From Bryopsis sp. KO-2023 (lineage: Eukaryota; Chlorophyta; Ulvophyceae; Bryopsidales; Bryopsidaceae): a stretch of 64,000 bases of DNA. This document shows positions 43,644 to 54,160 of the stretch, piece after piece. The translations under genes and the position numbers were made by a program. The stretch's first letter is position 1. Each line of letters starts with the position of its first letter. Location of the stretch: contig BSYQ01000001.1 of assembly GCA_030272585.1 (NCBI GenBank), positions 10,555,001-10,619,000 of the forward strand, given 5' to 3'. The notes under the pieces are model-generated. The model was not told the DNA's origin and did no database searches. It was given only the letters and a program-made list of their open reading frames with translations.

Positions 43644-45099
43644 TTTACTATGGAACCCCAGATCAGAGCTGACAAGGTGCAACCATTGTTGTCCCAATGG
43701 AAGTACTCAACAGTGGTAGGGGACACTTGAATTTTGTGAGGTTTTTGCATATTTCTTGCCTACCATTGTTGTTGCAAAAGATCAAGGGGGAAAAAGTGGA
43801 TCAATGGATGGATAAGGATCAAATGAAATATTTGGAAAGAAAGGATTTGCCTGCTGGGAGTCAAGCTGAGGCAAAAGTGCACAGAAGAAGTCGACGATAT
43901 TGAAGGGTAGCAGGAGATGCTCACCCACTCAAGTACTTGAGCAGAGAAAGAGAATGGCGACAGGTGCCAAATGAGGAACAACGATAGTCTGTGGTTCGAG
44001 ATATCCACAGACAGAATGCGCACATCGGCGGGAGAGGATTAAGCCAGAAGAGTGCAGCAGCTGCACAGCAGCAAGAGTTGTATATCAAAAGAGGAAGAGC
44101 AAGTGTGGCAGACGTGCCATAACTGCAGAGAGAGTTAAAAAGCGCCTAAGGAACTATATCCGCTACGGCAGCATGAGAGAGAGAAAGCGCCTAAGGGACT
44201 TCATCCACTACGGCAGCATATACCGTTGAGAGCTTGGGAGAAAACAAAACAGCGGAAAAAGGGGAAAGAAATGAAGTGGCAGAACTTCTACAGAAGCCGG
44301 GCGTTCAACTAAGGAAAGGACGACTATACCATTCGGAGACCGATTGACTAGTGGTACGGATGGATCGCGAAATACAATATGGTATTTTCTGGTTTTGTTT
44401 TGTTTTGTATTGTTTGTTTTGTTTTGTATTGTTTGTTTTGTTTGGTATTGCTGTATTTCTGCAGCAGCAGTGGGTGGGTTTTTATTTTGTTTTTGGTTCT
44501 ATTTTGTTCTTGGGTACTATTTCTGCAGGAATAGTATTCAGTCAGTCGATAAAGAAAAGAACTTTCCGTTTGATACTTTTTGAGCTCAATAGAGACCTGG
44601 GGAAGAAAAGGGGGGTAAACAAGGGACAAACAAGGACAAACTGGTCACTTTGACCTATAGGGGTGAAAGAACAGCTGTTAGCTATGAGGAAAAAAAAGGG
44701 GGGGGAACTGATTGAAGTGCAGCACCACTGGTTTACATTCGAGTGCTCTTTGAACAGTCCCGCTGGGTTCAAAGAACAGCTGATGGCTGTGATTAAGAAG
44801 AAAGGGGGGGACCTGTTTGAGGAACAACATTGTTAGTTCACATTTTGATATCCTTGGATAGTTTTGTTGTGGAAAAATAGTAACAGTGGGCACTTGTTTT
44901 GTGTTTCTGAGCACTACGTCTACAGACATAGTAGCCAGTCAGGCAGTTAAGAGAAAGATTTTCTTGTTGATACTTTTTGGAAAAGTTCTGGGAACAACTA
45001 GCTAACAACTAAAAGACCAGGGACAGAAGAAGTTCAGTGGGGGAGGTTGAGTTTAACTTTTGGGGACAAAAGTCAAGGGAGGAGGGGAGTGGTTACAGC
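43644..45099 (+). other. Non-coding 3' region of element A
   Basis: This occupies the place where integrase would lie but has only short frames. It contains a 35-bp direct repeat (44140-44174 and 44185-44219, AAGCGCCTAAGG...GGCAGCAT), TTTTG runs near 44,390-44,450, and two diverged copies of a segment with GAACAGCTG (near 44,670 and 44,775). A purine-rich tract (GGGAGGAGGGGAGT, about 45,077-45,090) before the 3' LTR is a good polypurine primer candidate. Confidence 0.7.
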
Positions 45100-45690
45100 T
45101 GTAACCCCAAACCACGTCGCCTCGACCAATTTTGTCACCTCCAGGGCTAGAGTGATATCAGGGGAGGGAATGCTGCTTGAGGCAGTCCCAGACGGATTAC
45201 GTAGGGCTAGCAGTCACCCCGGGACAGTTCTGCCATGGCAGTTCCGCCACAGTTTAGGGGTAGCAATTTGGCTACAGCTGTGACTAGGTTGGACAGTCCT
45301 AGGAAGTGGTGCTGTATGAATAGACTAGGGATACTTTTGAAGGATCAGATGGGTTTGATAGCTTGGGTTGTCTACTCGGGGATTGGGATCATGGACGATC
45401 AATGGGACGGGGATGAGTCAGTCTAGGGCCTATTTAAGTGGCTGATCTTAGGGTATTGGAGGGACTTCTGACTTTTGCTTCTTCTGTTGTATTCTTTGGG
45501 TTCGAGGTCTTTGTAAGATCTTTGGAAAGAGTGTGGTCTCGTGTTTACCCATTTCTTGTGAGAGGGTGCCCAAGTGCTTCGTTTAAAGGGGCTGTCCCCA
45601 CTTCTTCCGTTCCATTTCTGCAAAGAACGACTCTGCAACCGTTACTCCCGCTGCAGGGGTGACCCCAGCGGTCAAGGCGACGCAATTTGT
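45100..45690 (+). repeat. 3' LTR of element A
   Basis: It is the same as the 5' LTR by eye and lies 8,124 bases downstream. It is preceded by GGTTACAGC, which with the LTR start forms the perfect 16-bp palindrome GGTTACAGCTGTAACC. After its last base come GGTTACA (45691-45697) and the target duplication. Confidence 0.92.
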
Positions 45691-45774
45691 GGTTACACCT
45701 GGTGATTCGTTTCTGATTATGGAGAATTGACAACTATGAGCATCAAAGTCCAAGTTCTTTTGCAACCGCTGAAA

Positions 45775-46236
45775 TTAGCTGGATAAGGCAATGAATCGAC
45801 CCATATCTGTTGGACTTGACAGAAACGAACCTCGATTGATAGAGTCGCTTCGTTCTAACATCACCAGTGCAGATAAATGCGGTTGAATCTTGTTTGCAGC
45901 GTCCTGAGCTCCTGTCTCATGACGCATGTTTGTGCTCGGTGGTCTGCAATTGCACCGATCGGTGTCGTTGTCGTCATTCTCCTCCCGTAAAGGCAGGCAC
46001 CACGCTCCCGACAGCCAGATTCGACTGAGCGGGCGAGCGGTTATGAAGCGGTGTTGAATTGTGGTCGAAGTGGCATCATTCTGGGGCGACAGACAGTGCC
46101 TTCTGTGAGGGAATATCTTGACTTGAGAGTTTGCATTTCGGTGCTCTCCGCAGTTTGGAGGGTCGTTTTGCGTTGCGGGAAATTCTGGTATCATGACCTG
46201 ACGTCCAGTTTCGATCTTTGACTTTGGCTGCTGCAT
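45775..46236 (-). CDS. Hypothetical ORF of 153 codons
   Basis: An ATG-started frame with no known motif, rich in Ser, Arg, Asn and Pro, and with a run of Cys/Asn near the middle. Length alone makes chance occurrence possible at this base composition. The neighbouring sequence is a transposon-rich spacer, which lowers the odds of a conserved gene. Confidence 0.2.
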   Translation of the reverse strand: MQQPKSKIETGRQVMIPEFPATQNDPPNCGEHRNANSQVKIFPHRRHCLSPQNDATSTTIQHRFITARPLSRIWLSGAWCLPLREENDDNDTDRCNCRPPSTNMRHETGAQDAANKIQPHLSALVMLERSDSINRGSFLSSPTDMGRFIALSS

Positions 46237-47237
46237 TGGTCAGGCACCGAACACTGCAAAGTTTTTGGGAGGAGCATGGGGGGCTTCTTGATTGATCGTC
46301 GCTCGCTCACGTGTTGTCCTCTTTGATTCAGGAAACAACCCAACGATGAGCCACTGAGCGAGGACTCCAATACTTCTTATTTCTTATTTTCTTACTTGCG
46401 TTCTACACGTGTTTAAAACTCACAAAAGCCAAAGTCCAAGCTAGTGCGAGAAAAATATTGCGTTTTCGATGATGCAAAACCTTTTGATTCGTTTCCTTGC
46501 AGATGAGCTCTTGTCTGGGGTCTTAGAAGTTGAAAGACCGCCGTGGTGCGCTTGGTGGGCGGCGCCCACTGGGCGCCACGGCCCTAGGTAAACTCGGGGA
46601 CGGGCAGGCGAAGAAGCTCGTCACACTTGGTAAGGCGTTTTCCTTTAAAGTTTTAAGCATCCTCCTGTTCTTCCTGTACTCCCCTGTGTTTGATGAGATC
46701 CCTGCACCATGCGCCAGGTTCCAAGGAGAAGAGGACGCCGCCACCAAAGATGATCATGAAGGCATCACGACCGCCGCCACGATGAGGTATAGATTGCCAA
46801 GAATAATTATGTAGCAAAGCTATGCTTGGACTTTGGCTTGTGTGTATCCTCTGTGAAATTATAACGGAGCAAAAGCTCTCCCCGAGGCAAGGAATCCAGG
46901 GAGGTCGTTACAGACTGGGGTTCGATTCCTCGATTGCCCTCGGTTACTGTGCCAATTTTGTATGGAAATCCAAATGGTTGGTACCAAGTTGACAATAGAA
47001 ACAGAAACAGTGTACAAAAAGCCTGGGAAAGCCCGCCCCTAAGGGGGGGCAATACGAATCAATAGAACTTGCAAAGCCTTTTTTTTCTCTTCACAATACC
47101 CTTTCATAGATTTTCCCAGGAAAAAACACACACTGATAGTAGTAACTCGGGTTTAGGGTTATTGTGTAGTACAATGGGATGTACGACAGGGTTTATAGGG
47201 CAGGGGGCCCTCCTGTAAAAATTAATCTTCCCAGTGA

Positions 47238-47274
<37 letters not shown>
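47238..47274. repeat. CT/GT dinucleotide microsatellite
   Basis: About ten CT units pass directly into about eight GT units. It lies some 35 bases before the primer site of element D, within its presumed LTR. Confidence 0.9.
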
Positions 47275-47308
47275 CTTGTGTCTCGGGGTCCTAGACCCCC
47301 TTATCATT

Positions 47309-47320
47309 TGGTTTCGGAGC
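47309..47320 (+). other. Primer binding site of element D
   Basis: TGGTTTCGGAGC, identical to the sites after the 5' LTRs of A, B and C. It marks the right edge of the 5' LTR of D. Confidence 0.75.
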
Positions 47321-47935
47321 TGGCGAGGCCAGGCGCACCCCACAGGAGAACTCGCGAACCCCCCCCCAAAGATCTGACCTTAGGGATTACTAAATCCCAC
47401 AGATCTGGAACTCTGTGTTCCAGGGGTCGCGAGGAGAGCTATCCTTCGAACGACGTGCTCGCGTCGTCGTTCGAAAACGTCAGGCGAAGTCGCAAAAGAA
47501 TCGGAGTCCAGTGAACGAATTTCTGGAAACCTACAGATCTGTAGATCTAAAGGAAAACAAGGCGAAAGCACTACAACAGTGCAAGGAGAGCAACGATCGG
47601 CGTAAACCCGAAACGCGCAGGCGAACAACCGAAAGTGCGAACCGGCGTAGGAAAGAACGTCGTCCGGAACGACCAACTTCCGTCGACTGACGCTTCTGCC
47701 AGTAACACGAAAAACAGTCGTTCTGGCAGGTGACTCATTGTCACTCTTTCCAGCGCGCAATCGGTTACCGCACCGCCTGAGTCACGACTGGTTCTACAGT
47801 TAGTCGTAGACTGAATCACCGGCCAAGGTACTAACCTAGTCGGCTGACAGAACGCGAACGGGAAGTAACACCCGACGTTGTCAAGTGTAAAACTCCTATC
47901 TATTTCTGACCTAGTAAGGTTCAAGAAAAGATAGC

Positions 47936-48522
47936 TGTAACCTTCATTTTGAGGGTCAAGAGCAGGCGAAGGGTCTTGTGGAAACAGCCCATGCCAGAAA
48001 CAGCTCTAGGAAAAGGATAGAAAAGGCAGAACTGTAAGAGAAAGTGGGTAGGAGACACTGGGACAGTTTAGCCGAAACAGACGCTGGCAGGACTGCTGGT
48101 TTAGGAGAAACTGCTGTTTGAGCAGTACTGCGGTAGTCAGTTATAACGGTTACGAGGGGGAATGGATTGATCTAGTGACAAAGGGCTTAGTCAAGGTTCC
48201 AAAGGGATCAGAGAAGACTAGGGTAGTGTTGGAATAGGTTGATCCATAGGGGTTGAGGTGACTGATGCCTAGGAAGAACCTAGGATATAAAGGGCAGTGC
48301 TGTGGGTTAGGGTTAGGTTCCCATTCTGGTTGAGATTGTTCTTGCTGGAAGCACAGCCGATTGGCTTTGTAAAAGCTTCGTTTTGGACGTATTCCACTTG
48401 TGTTTCGACTCCGTTTCCACCACTGCAACAGTTACAACAACCACTACAGCCGCCAGACTGCAGACAGTCACAGTGCTGCAGAACTGTGAGGGCCCACCGC
48501 CTGCCAGGCGCACCCATTTGTT
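47936..48522 (+). repeat. 5' LTR of element B
   Basis: It starts TGTAACC. A TATA-like GATATAAAGG lies near 48,286. Near its right edge is the hairpin CGCCTG-C-CAGGCG followed by CACCC, a feature shared in form with element C. It ends directly at the primer site. Confidence 0.92.
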
Positions 48523-48534
48523 TGGTTTCGGAGC
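48523..48534 (+). other. Primer binding site of element B
   Basis: TGGTTTCGGAGC follows the 5' LTR immediately and matches the sites in A, C and D. Confidence 0.85.
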
Positions 48535-48567
48535 TAGCACTGAGACTTCTACGTTCTCAGTTCCTGA

Positions 48568-51500
48568 CCTGGAGGAAAAGGCAGTCTGGAGGGCTACACT
48601 GAAGACGAACAGTTCGCTGTAGTGCAAGAGTATTGGAGGACTTTGGCAGTGTGGCGTGGAACAGAGAGCACAGGATACACTGTACCGCCAGAGAGAGTGG
48701 TAGAACGAACGTTTGTTGGACCTTTACCTGAAGTGCTAGACTCATCGTGGTTAGCTGTGTGGATACACCGCCAGAGAGGTCTTGCTTACTGGAATCAGTT
48801 CTGCGCTTTTGTCACTACTGGCGTGAGTGAAAGAGTACTTGCAGACGCTGCTGCAAAGACCTTCAGTGGCAGTTATTCTGAACTCTTTGCCAGCGCTCAA
48901 AGGTCAAGCCACGCTCGGGCATACACCAGACGGCAGCACGGCCAAGTTGCTTTCACTGAGGACGAGGTAGTTCAAAGAGATCAAGGGCAAGGGTCAGAAC
49001 CTACAGCACAAGGGTCAGGAGTGCCGACTGACAGTGCTACAGAAGCGGAGTTACAAGCAGTGCAGCAGCCACAAGAGTCAGAAGGAGGTGTATCAAGCAC
49101 AACTGAAGGAGACAGTGTGCCAGACGAGGAGCCAAGGCCATATCCTGTACACTGGTTTGGAGGAAGACGAGTGAGCTTGCGAGAGACAGAGTCCGAGGAA
49201 GAGCCGTTGTCCGAGGAAGCGAGGTCCAAGGAGACGAACGGAGGCAGTACTGAGGAAACAGAGTCGGAGTTACCCTCGTCTGAATATCAGAGTGCCAGAT
49301 CGGGAACTGGTGAGAGTGGCGGCGGAGGTTCATTATTTCTGGGTTTGACTGACGAAGAGAGAGAAGAAGTAAGAGACACATCTGAGCCTACAGAAGGAGG
49401 AGACAGAGAAGGCAGTGTTTCCATCCCCTCGGAACCAGAAGAACCTTTTGAAGAGAGAGATCAAGAAGAAGCTGGACCTTCGGGAAGAGACTTTACACCA
49501 CCGCATCCAGACCCAGACGACGGAGGAGGAAGTAGTAGCAGCAGTGGAAAGCCTACTACATCGACCAGTTTGGACAGTACAGATCCAGGACCACCACCTC
49601 CACCACCACCACCGTGGAATATGGCTGTTCCTGGCGCAGCAGCAGCACCGCCAAATAGATTGGTGAATGTCCATTTCCCTACCTTTCACGGCAAGGAGAA
49701 GGAAGATGTTTCCACATGGATCAAGCAATACGAAGTACTGGCAATTGGAGCAGGATGGCAAATGCCTAACGATGTGCCGGCACACGAAGATCAGAGGATC
49801 GAGCGTTTAATCCTTTACACCGCTGACAAGGCTCGTTCATGGGTGGACAACTGGGAGACGAGTCATCCACCAATACTGCCAGCAGGAGTTGTTGGAGGAG
49901 GAAACCCAAATCCTGCGCGGACATGGCAGAACATGCGTGCAGCACTGTTGGCTCGATTTGGATCTGAACCCTCCACGTTGATGAAGAAGCTGGTGGAGCG
50001 CCGCCAAACAGCAAGCGAAACGGCCAATGAGTTTGCCCAGGATCTGGAAGCACTGCGGCAGCAGATGATGGTGATTGGCGGACCTGTGGTTGGAGACGAT
50101 ATGCTGCTCAGTATTTTCAAGCATGGTATCCGCGATGATTTGGCAATGGTGCTACTTTCACACACGGGGGATACGTTTGAACAAGCAGTGGAACGAGCAA
50201 GAGTGGTGGAGAGACAGATGCAACGACCCAAGAAGAAGGCCGGAGCTGTGAATGTGTTTGACGAAAGCGAAGAGGGGAAGGAGTTGGCAGAACTACCTCC
50301 TTTGGAAGAAGTGACAGTGATGGACCAAAGAGTGAATGAGCAGATCGACAACCTTCGCCGGGAAGTACGAGACCATCAGAAGGTCAATGACAATCGCTTA
50401 CGAGCCTTGGAGAAAAACTCACGAGAGTATGCCACTACTTCCAACGAGATCAAGAATATGGTGTCCACCTTATCCAGTTTGGTAGCCGATATTGCCCAGC
50501 CGGCAGATACGCAGCAGTACCAAGGCAAGATGCACAGAAATGGAACTGGAAGTAATCAAGTGCCTTTGGGAAACGGAGGTCATCAAGGAAGAGGAGGAGG
50601 TCGAGGCTACGGTGGAAGAGGATATGGAGGCAATCGAGGCAATGGACGAACTAATGGGCCGATGAGAGGTGGAGCTGGGGCTCAGCAGGGAAGAAATGGT
50701 TGGAAAGGACATAATACAGCGCCGAGTGGGATTCAGTGCTGGAACTGCCACAGATATGGTCACTATGCTGCCCATTGTCCCGACAACATCACCTATTTCG
50801 AAGACTACGATACCACCTATGTCATGGACTTCAACTATCTCGAGACGGACGAACTTTCCCCTGATCAGATACACTACTCAGCGATGGAAGTAGACGAGAG
50901 TGCTGGGGCGAATGAAGAAGTGGAAGAAGTGGAGATGGGGGAACCAAGTGCCCCGGGAACCTCAGCTGGAGGAAGTCCAATGGATACTGAACCTGTTCTT
51001 ACGGAACCAGTCGTGGAAGAGCCAGGAGAAGCTGTGCCAGAGCCAGAAAAGGAAGAAGAAGTGCCTGAAGTGAAGGAACCAGAGAAGGAACCAGAAATAG
51101 TGCCAGAACCAGTTCCGCGATTTCAAGCCACGTTACCTATGCCGACATTTCCACGTGCCAGAGCTATGCCAGATCCAGTGCCACCGAAGAAGAAGAGAGC
51201 GAAGCCTACTCGGAAAAAGACAAAAGAACTTCCCCCTGGAGTTATGTTCTCAGCGGCTGAAGCCAAAGCTTTTCTGGAGAAACAGTTGGTGGAAGTACCC
51301 TTGGCGAAGCTGTGCAAGTGTCACCCGGAAATCGTGGAAGCTTGGTTGAACTCTCTCCAGAAACCGAAGGGAGTGAATGCAATGGAGGAAGCTGGAGGAA
51401 GTGCTCCTAAGTTTGCCGTTACGACCGTTACTGCGAAGATTCTCGAGCACAAAGTCCCCAAGGCGATACTGGACTCCGGCGCCAGTGCTTGTGTTATCTC

Positions 51501-52542
51501 GGAAGAACTACTGCGAAAGGTGGATTTGGTTCATTTGATGGAAGCGCCGAAAGGAAGATATCGAGACTGCAATGGAGGAATCCGCACTGCTGTGGGATAT
51601 GTGCCAGGACTGCCGCTGTCTGTGGGTCGCTGTCGGCTAGTCGTTCCATGTCACGTCGTTTCGACCGGTCACTATCCATTGATCATTGGGACCCCTTGGA
51701 TGAGTGCTGCTCAAGCTGAGATACACTATGGCACAAGCCGCCTTGTTACGACCATAAGTGGACAAAAGTTGGGGTCAGTGCCGATTACATTTTCTTACCT
51801 CGCAGCGCAGCAAACAGCCGAATTCGACAACGAAATGGATCCTGCACACACGACCACGCCAACAGTCAAGTCCGAGGAGGAGCTGAACGTTTGGGAAGGA
51901 CTGCAGGAAACTGGAAGTTTTCTGGGGGAAGCGCCGCAGTTCTCACCACGCAGCACAGCGAGAGTGCAGCCACCAGGGTTGGAACCAGAGGAGGAGGTGA
52001 AAGTGGAAGAAAGAGACGGTATTGGGGGACCCTCGGAGCTTGTGCGAAGCTTGAATGTCGGTCACAAAGTGTGGTGTCAGAGGACGCAGCAATGGTGGTT
52101 CCCAGAAGTGCTGGACTACCTCAGGAAACAGCGGATGGAGGCCGCCGACCGACACGAAGAGAGGGATGAGAATCCTTTGGATTTGGAAGCTCAGAACCGC
52201 TACAAGGAAGAGCTGCGAATGCTCGACCGCAGTGCCCGGGAAATGAACTTCAGCATGGATGGTGGGCAAGGAAAAGACACGCCGGCGGAGCGAGAGAAAC
52301 AGGAGAAGGACAGGAAGGCACGACAGTACTTCCAGGAGCAATTGCGTTTGGCTGAGCACCATTCCAGATTTGCAGTGGAAGCGAGGGAGTTGGCTGAGAA
52401 ACGGCTGAGGAATGCCTATGTTATGCCGTCGGAACATGCGCAGGAGATCTACCTTCGGGATATGGCGAAGCTGCGGGAAAGAGAGCCAGAAGGGGCAAGG
52501 CTGACGATCGGGCCATTGCCGCAGACAGGACCTTTTCCCTAG
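48568..52542 (+). CDS. Element B gag-protease polyprotein ORF
   Basis: The frame opens after a stop at 48565-48567 and runs 1,324 codons to TAG at 52542. No ATG occurs in the first 350 codons. The first in-frame Met is at 49621, in the same place as the Met at 38896 of element A, and may be the real start. Regions: an acidic Ser/Glu-rich segment, Pro-rich stretch, gag core (KARSWVDNW, ARTWQNMRAALLARFG, ASETANEFAQDLEALRQQM), an Arg/Gly-rich box, a CCHC knuckle CWNCHRYGHYAAHCP, Pro/Glu linker, aspartic protease (AILDSGASACVIS, LIIGTPW) and a helical tail. The protease active site is DSGA instead of the commoner DTGA. Confidence 0.85.
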   Translation, partial: PGGKGSLEGYTEDEQFAVVQEYWRTLAVWRGTESTGYTVPPERVVERTFVGPLPEVLDSSWLAVWIHRQRGLAYWNQFCAFVTTGVSERVLADAAAKTFSGSYSELFASAQRSSHARAYTRRQHGQVAFTEDEVVQRDQGQGSEPTAQGSGVPTDSATEAELQAVQQPQESEGGVSSTTEGDSVPDEEPRPYPVHWFGGRRVSLRETESEEEPLSEEARSKETNGGSTEETESELPSSEYQSARSGTGESGGGGSLFLGLTDEEREEVRDTSEPTEGGDREGSVSIPSEPEEPFEERDQEEAGPSGRDFTPPHPDPDDGGGSSSSSGKPTTSTSLDSTDPGPPPPPPPPWNMAVPGAAAAPPNRLVNVHFPTFHGKEKEDVSTWIKQYEVLAIGAGWQMPNDVPAHEDQRIERLILYTADKARSWVDNWETSHPPILPAGVVGGGNPNPARTWQNMRAALLARFGSEPSTLMKKLVERRQTASETANEFAQDLEALRQQMMVIGGPVVGDDMLLSIFKHGIRDDLAMVLLSHTGDTFEQAVERARVVERQMQRPKKKAGAVNVFDESEEGKELAELPPLEEVTVMDQRVNEQIDNLRREVRDHQKVNDNRLRALEKNSREYATTSNEIKNMVSTLSSLVADIAQPADTQQYQGKMHRNGTGSNQVPLGNGGHQGRGGGRGYGGRGYGGNRGNGRTNGPMRGGAGAQQGRNGWKGHNTAPSGIQCWNCHRYGHYAAHCPDNITYFEDYDTTYVMDFNYLETDELSPDQIHYSAMEVDESAGANEEVEEVEMGEPSAPGTSAGGSPMDTEPVLTEPVVEEPGEAVPEPEKEEEVPEVKEPEKEPEIVPEPVPRFQATLPMPTFPRARAMPDPVPPKKKRAKPTRKKTKELPPGVMFSAAEAKAFLEKQLVEVPLAKLCKCHPEIVEAWLNSLQKPKGVNAMEEAGGSAPKFAVTTVTAKILEHKVPKAILDSGASACVISEELLRKVDLVHLMEAPKGRYRDCNGGIRTAVGYVPGLPLSVGRCRLVVPCHVVSTGHYPLIIGTPWMSAAQAEIHYGTSRLVTTISGQKLGSVPITFSYLAAQQTAEFDNEMDPAHTTTPTVKSEEELNVWEGLQETGSFLGEAPQFSPRSTARVQPPGLEPEEEVKVEERDGIGGPSELVRSLNVGHKVWCQRTQQWWFPEVLDYLRKQRMEAADRHEERDENPLDLEAQNRYKEELRMLDRSAREMNFSMDGGQGKDTPAEREKQEKDRKARQYFQEQLRLAEHHSRFAVEARELAEKRLRNAYVMPSEHAQEIYLRDMAKLREREPEGARLTIGPLPQTGPFP

Positions 52543-52583
52543 GGCCAACCAAGCGACAGCTGCTCTGTCGATACCTCGGAGAC

Positions 52584-53596
52584 ATGCAGCATTGGCTTGG
52601 CCAGGTGAAAGAAATAAAGCGACGGAAACAGTTGCAGAAAAAGCAAAGAAAGAAAAGGAGAGGAAATCGTGGTGGACGAAGGCATAAACCAATACAGTGG
52701 CAGAGGTGGAGCAAGAGAAGAGAAGGCAGCCCTGTGGGAGTTAGCTACTCGTGGCCGTTCCGTAAACATTCTTCATGGGATGAGCAGTGTCTCCGATACT
52801 GTGACCTACTGACAGTGGAAATACAGGAAACACTGGAGAGGAAGAGGGAAGAAGGCCATCGTTCAGAAGAAAAGAGCAGCAGCAGTGCAAAAGAAACAGT
52901 GGGTGAAAAAGAGAAGGGAAAAAGAATTGAAAAAGAAAATGAAAAAGGGGCTGAAAAAGGAAAGGAAAGCAGAAAAATAAAAGGGAAAAGAACTGGGGTT
53001 TTAAGAGATGAAAAAGAAGAAGAACAGGTTTTTGGAAAAGATCAAGAAAAAAATGTATGGGCTGGGGTGATGCCATTAGGCAAATCAGGAAAATTTGTAG
53101 GAAACACTGCTGTAGAAACCACGATTCCGATCTACTCTGTTTCCAAGCGTGACAAGGTATCACTGCGAGAAAAGATAGAAAGTTTGAAAATTTCAGAAGA
53201 CTTGGAACCATATCAAAAGAAAGAAATAGTTGACTTACTCGAAGCATTTCCCGATGCCTGTGCCTGGACATCCGGGGAAGTGGGCCAAACGAACATCCTC
53301 TACCACGAAATACCCACCAGCGATCACCCACCAATTCGGCAGAATCCCTACCGATTCAGTCCTGCCGAAAACGCTGTGGTCAAGAAGGAAGTGGAGAAGA
53401 TGCTGCTGGATGGAATCGTTCGACCGTCTACTTCCGCCTGGGCGTCTCCTATCGTACTCGTGCCGAAGCCTGATGGAACGGTCCGCTTCTGCGTGGACTA
53501 CCGCAAGGTGAACAAGGTGACGACTCGAGACATGTTTCCGCTACCACGGATCGAGGATGCTTTAAACCAGTTCGCGGAGTCGAAGTACTTCACGGC
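52584..53596 (+). pseudogene. Element B RT-RNase H ORF, 5' part (split by element C)
   Basis: The frame is -1 relative to gag-protease and open back through the gag stop (at CCTTTTCCCTAG), so frameshift expression is plausible. The first ATG is at 52584. A Lys/Glu-rich linker leads into RT: NPYRFSPAENAVVKKEVEK, WASPIVLVPKPDGTVRFCVD, then TTRDMFPLPRIEDALNQF. It is cut after KYFTA, just before motif A, where element C is inserted. Translation past the junction runs into the C LTR and soon stops. Confidence 0.88.
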
Positions 53597-54083
53597 TGTG
53601 ACCTGCATTTTAAGGGTCTGTGGCAGGAGAAGGGTCCAGCTCCTCTTGCAGTACTGGGAAGGACGTTCAGAAGTCCTGCTTATGTTATCAGAAACAGTGA
53701 AACTTAGGAAACAGTACTCAGTGTTTCTCACTGAGTACCTCCAATTTGTAAGGGTTGGTAATAGTTAATAAAGGGTAGTTGGGTGAAGCTAGGGTATTAG
53801 AAATGGGTAGCTACGGGGTAGCTACTTTGTACAAATGAGTAGCTAAGAAGTGGCTCTTTTACCCTATAAGAGAAGGGGGTTTTTTATTCTTCCTTGTAAC
53901 CACTTTTTGTTCATGTTCGACTTGTGCCTCAGTCTCCACGCTTTTGGTCGTCCAAAGCTCTTGTATTCCGACCTCTCACCGAGCTCTCCTAGTTGAAACG
54001 ATAAAGGGTATAAGGTTTTCGATTTGCAGCGTTTCCTGCTAAGAAACACCTGACCCATCGCCTGCAAGGCGCACCCAAAGGAT
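53597..54083 (+). repeat. 5' LTR of element C
   Basis: It starts TGTGACC. It includes a CTATAAGA TATA-like site near 53,864 and, near its right edge, the hairpin CGCCT-GCA-AGGCG followed by CACCC. It ends AAAGGAT against the primer site. Confidence 0.92.
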
Positions 54084-54095
54084 TGGTTTCGGAGC
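54084..54095 (+). other. Primer binding site of element C
   Basis: TGGTTTCGGAGC directly after the 5' LTR, identical to those of A, B and D although the coding part of C is only distantly related. Confidence 0.85.
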
Positions 54096-54160
54096 CAGGT
54101 TACAGCGTTCTGGAGAACTTAAGTTTTCGTGGGAGACTACTCCAAAGACTACAAGGAAGA

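Larger units (their letters stand above)
36976..45697 (+). mobile_element. LTR retrotransposon A (Ty3/gypsy-like, no integrase found)
   Basis: The 8,722-bp element has LTRs of 591 bp at a constant offset of 8,124 bases. It is flanked by the 6-bp duplication CCTGGT (36970-36975 and 45698-45703). It begins TGTAACC and ends GGTTACA. It carries a primer site directly after the 5' LTR, a gag-protease ORF and an RT-RNase H ORF. The 1.45 kb after RNase H lacks any zinc HHCC or DDE integrase motif. No LTR difference was seen by eye, so insertion is recent. Confidence 0.92.
45704..47308. other. Spacer between elements A and D, including the unseen start of D
   Basis: The first part is pre-insertion host sequence. 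The last part is the 5' LTR of element D, whose start cannot be placed because no second copy is in the window. Candidate plus-strand exon-like pieces (for example 46530-46814) do not join into a gene. A CT/GT microsatellite lies at 47238-47274, and a hairpin GGGTC-CTA-GACCC sits just before the D primer site. Confidence 0.35.

Noticed and set aside
43644-45099. Degenerate integrase in element A
   Set aside because: I looked for HHCC and D,D-35-E motifs in all plus frames and found none, so the region is described as non-coding.
46530-46814. Exon-like frame with Gly/Arg-rich start
   Set aside because: It does not begin with ATG, and no consistent acceptor, donor or neighbouring exon could be found.
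46918-46930. tRNA B-box match (GGTTCGATTCC)
   Set aside because: The T-arm can be drawn, but no matching acceptor stem or anticodon arm lies upstream at the right distance, so no tRNA is called.
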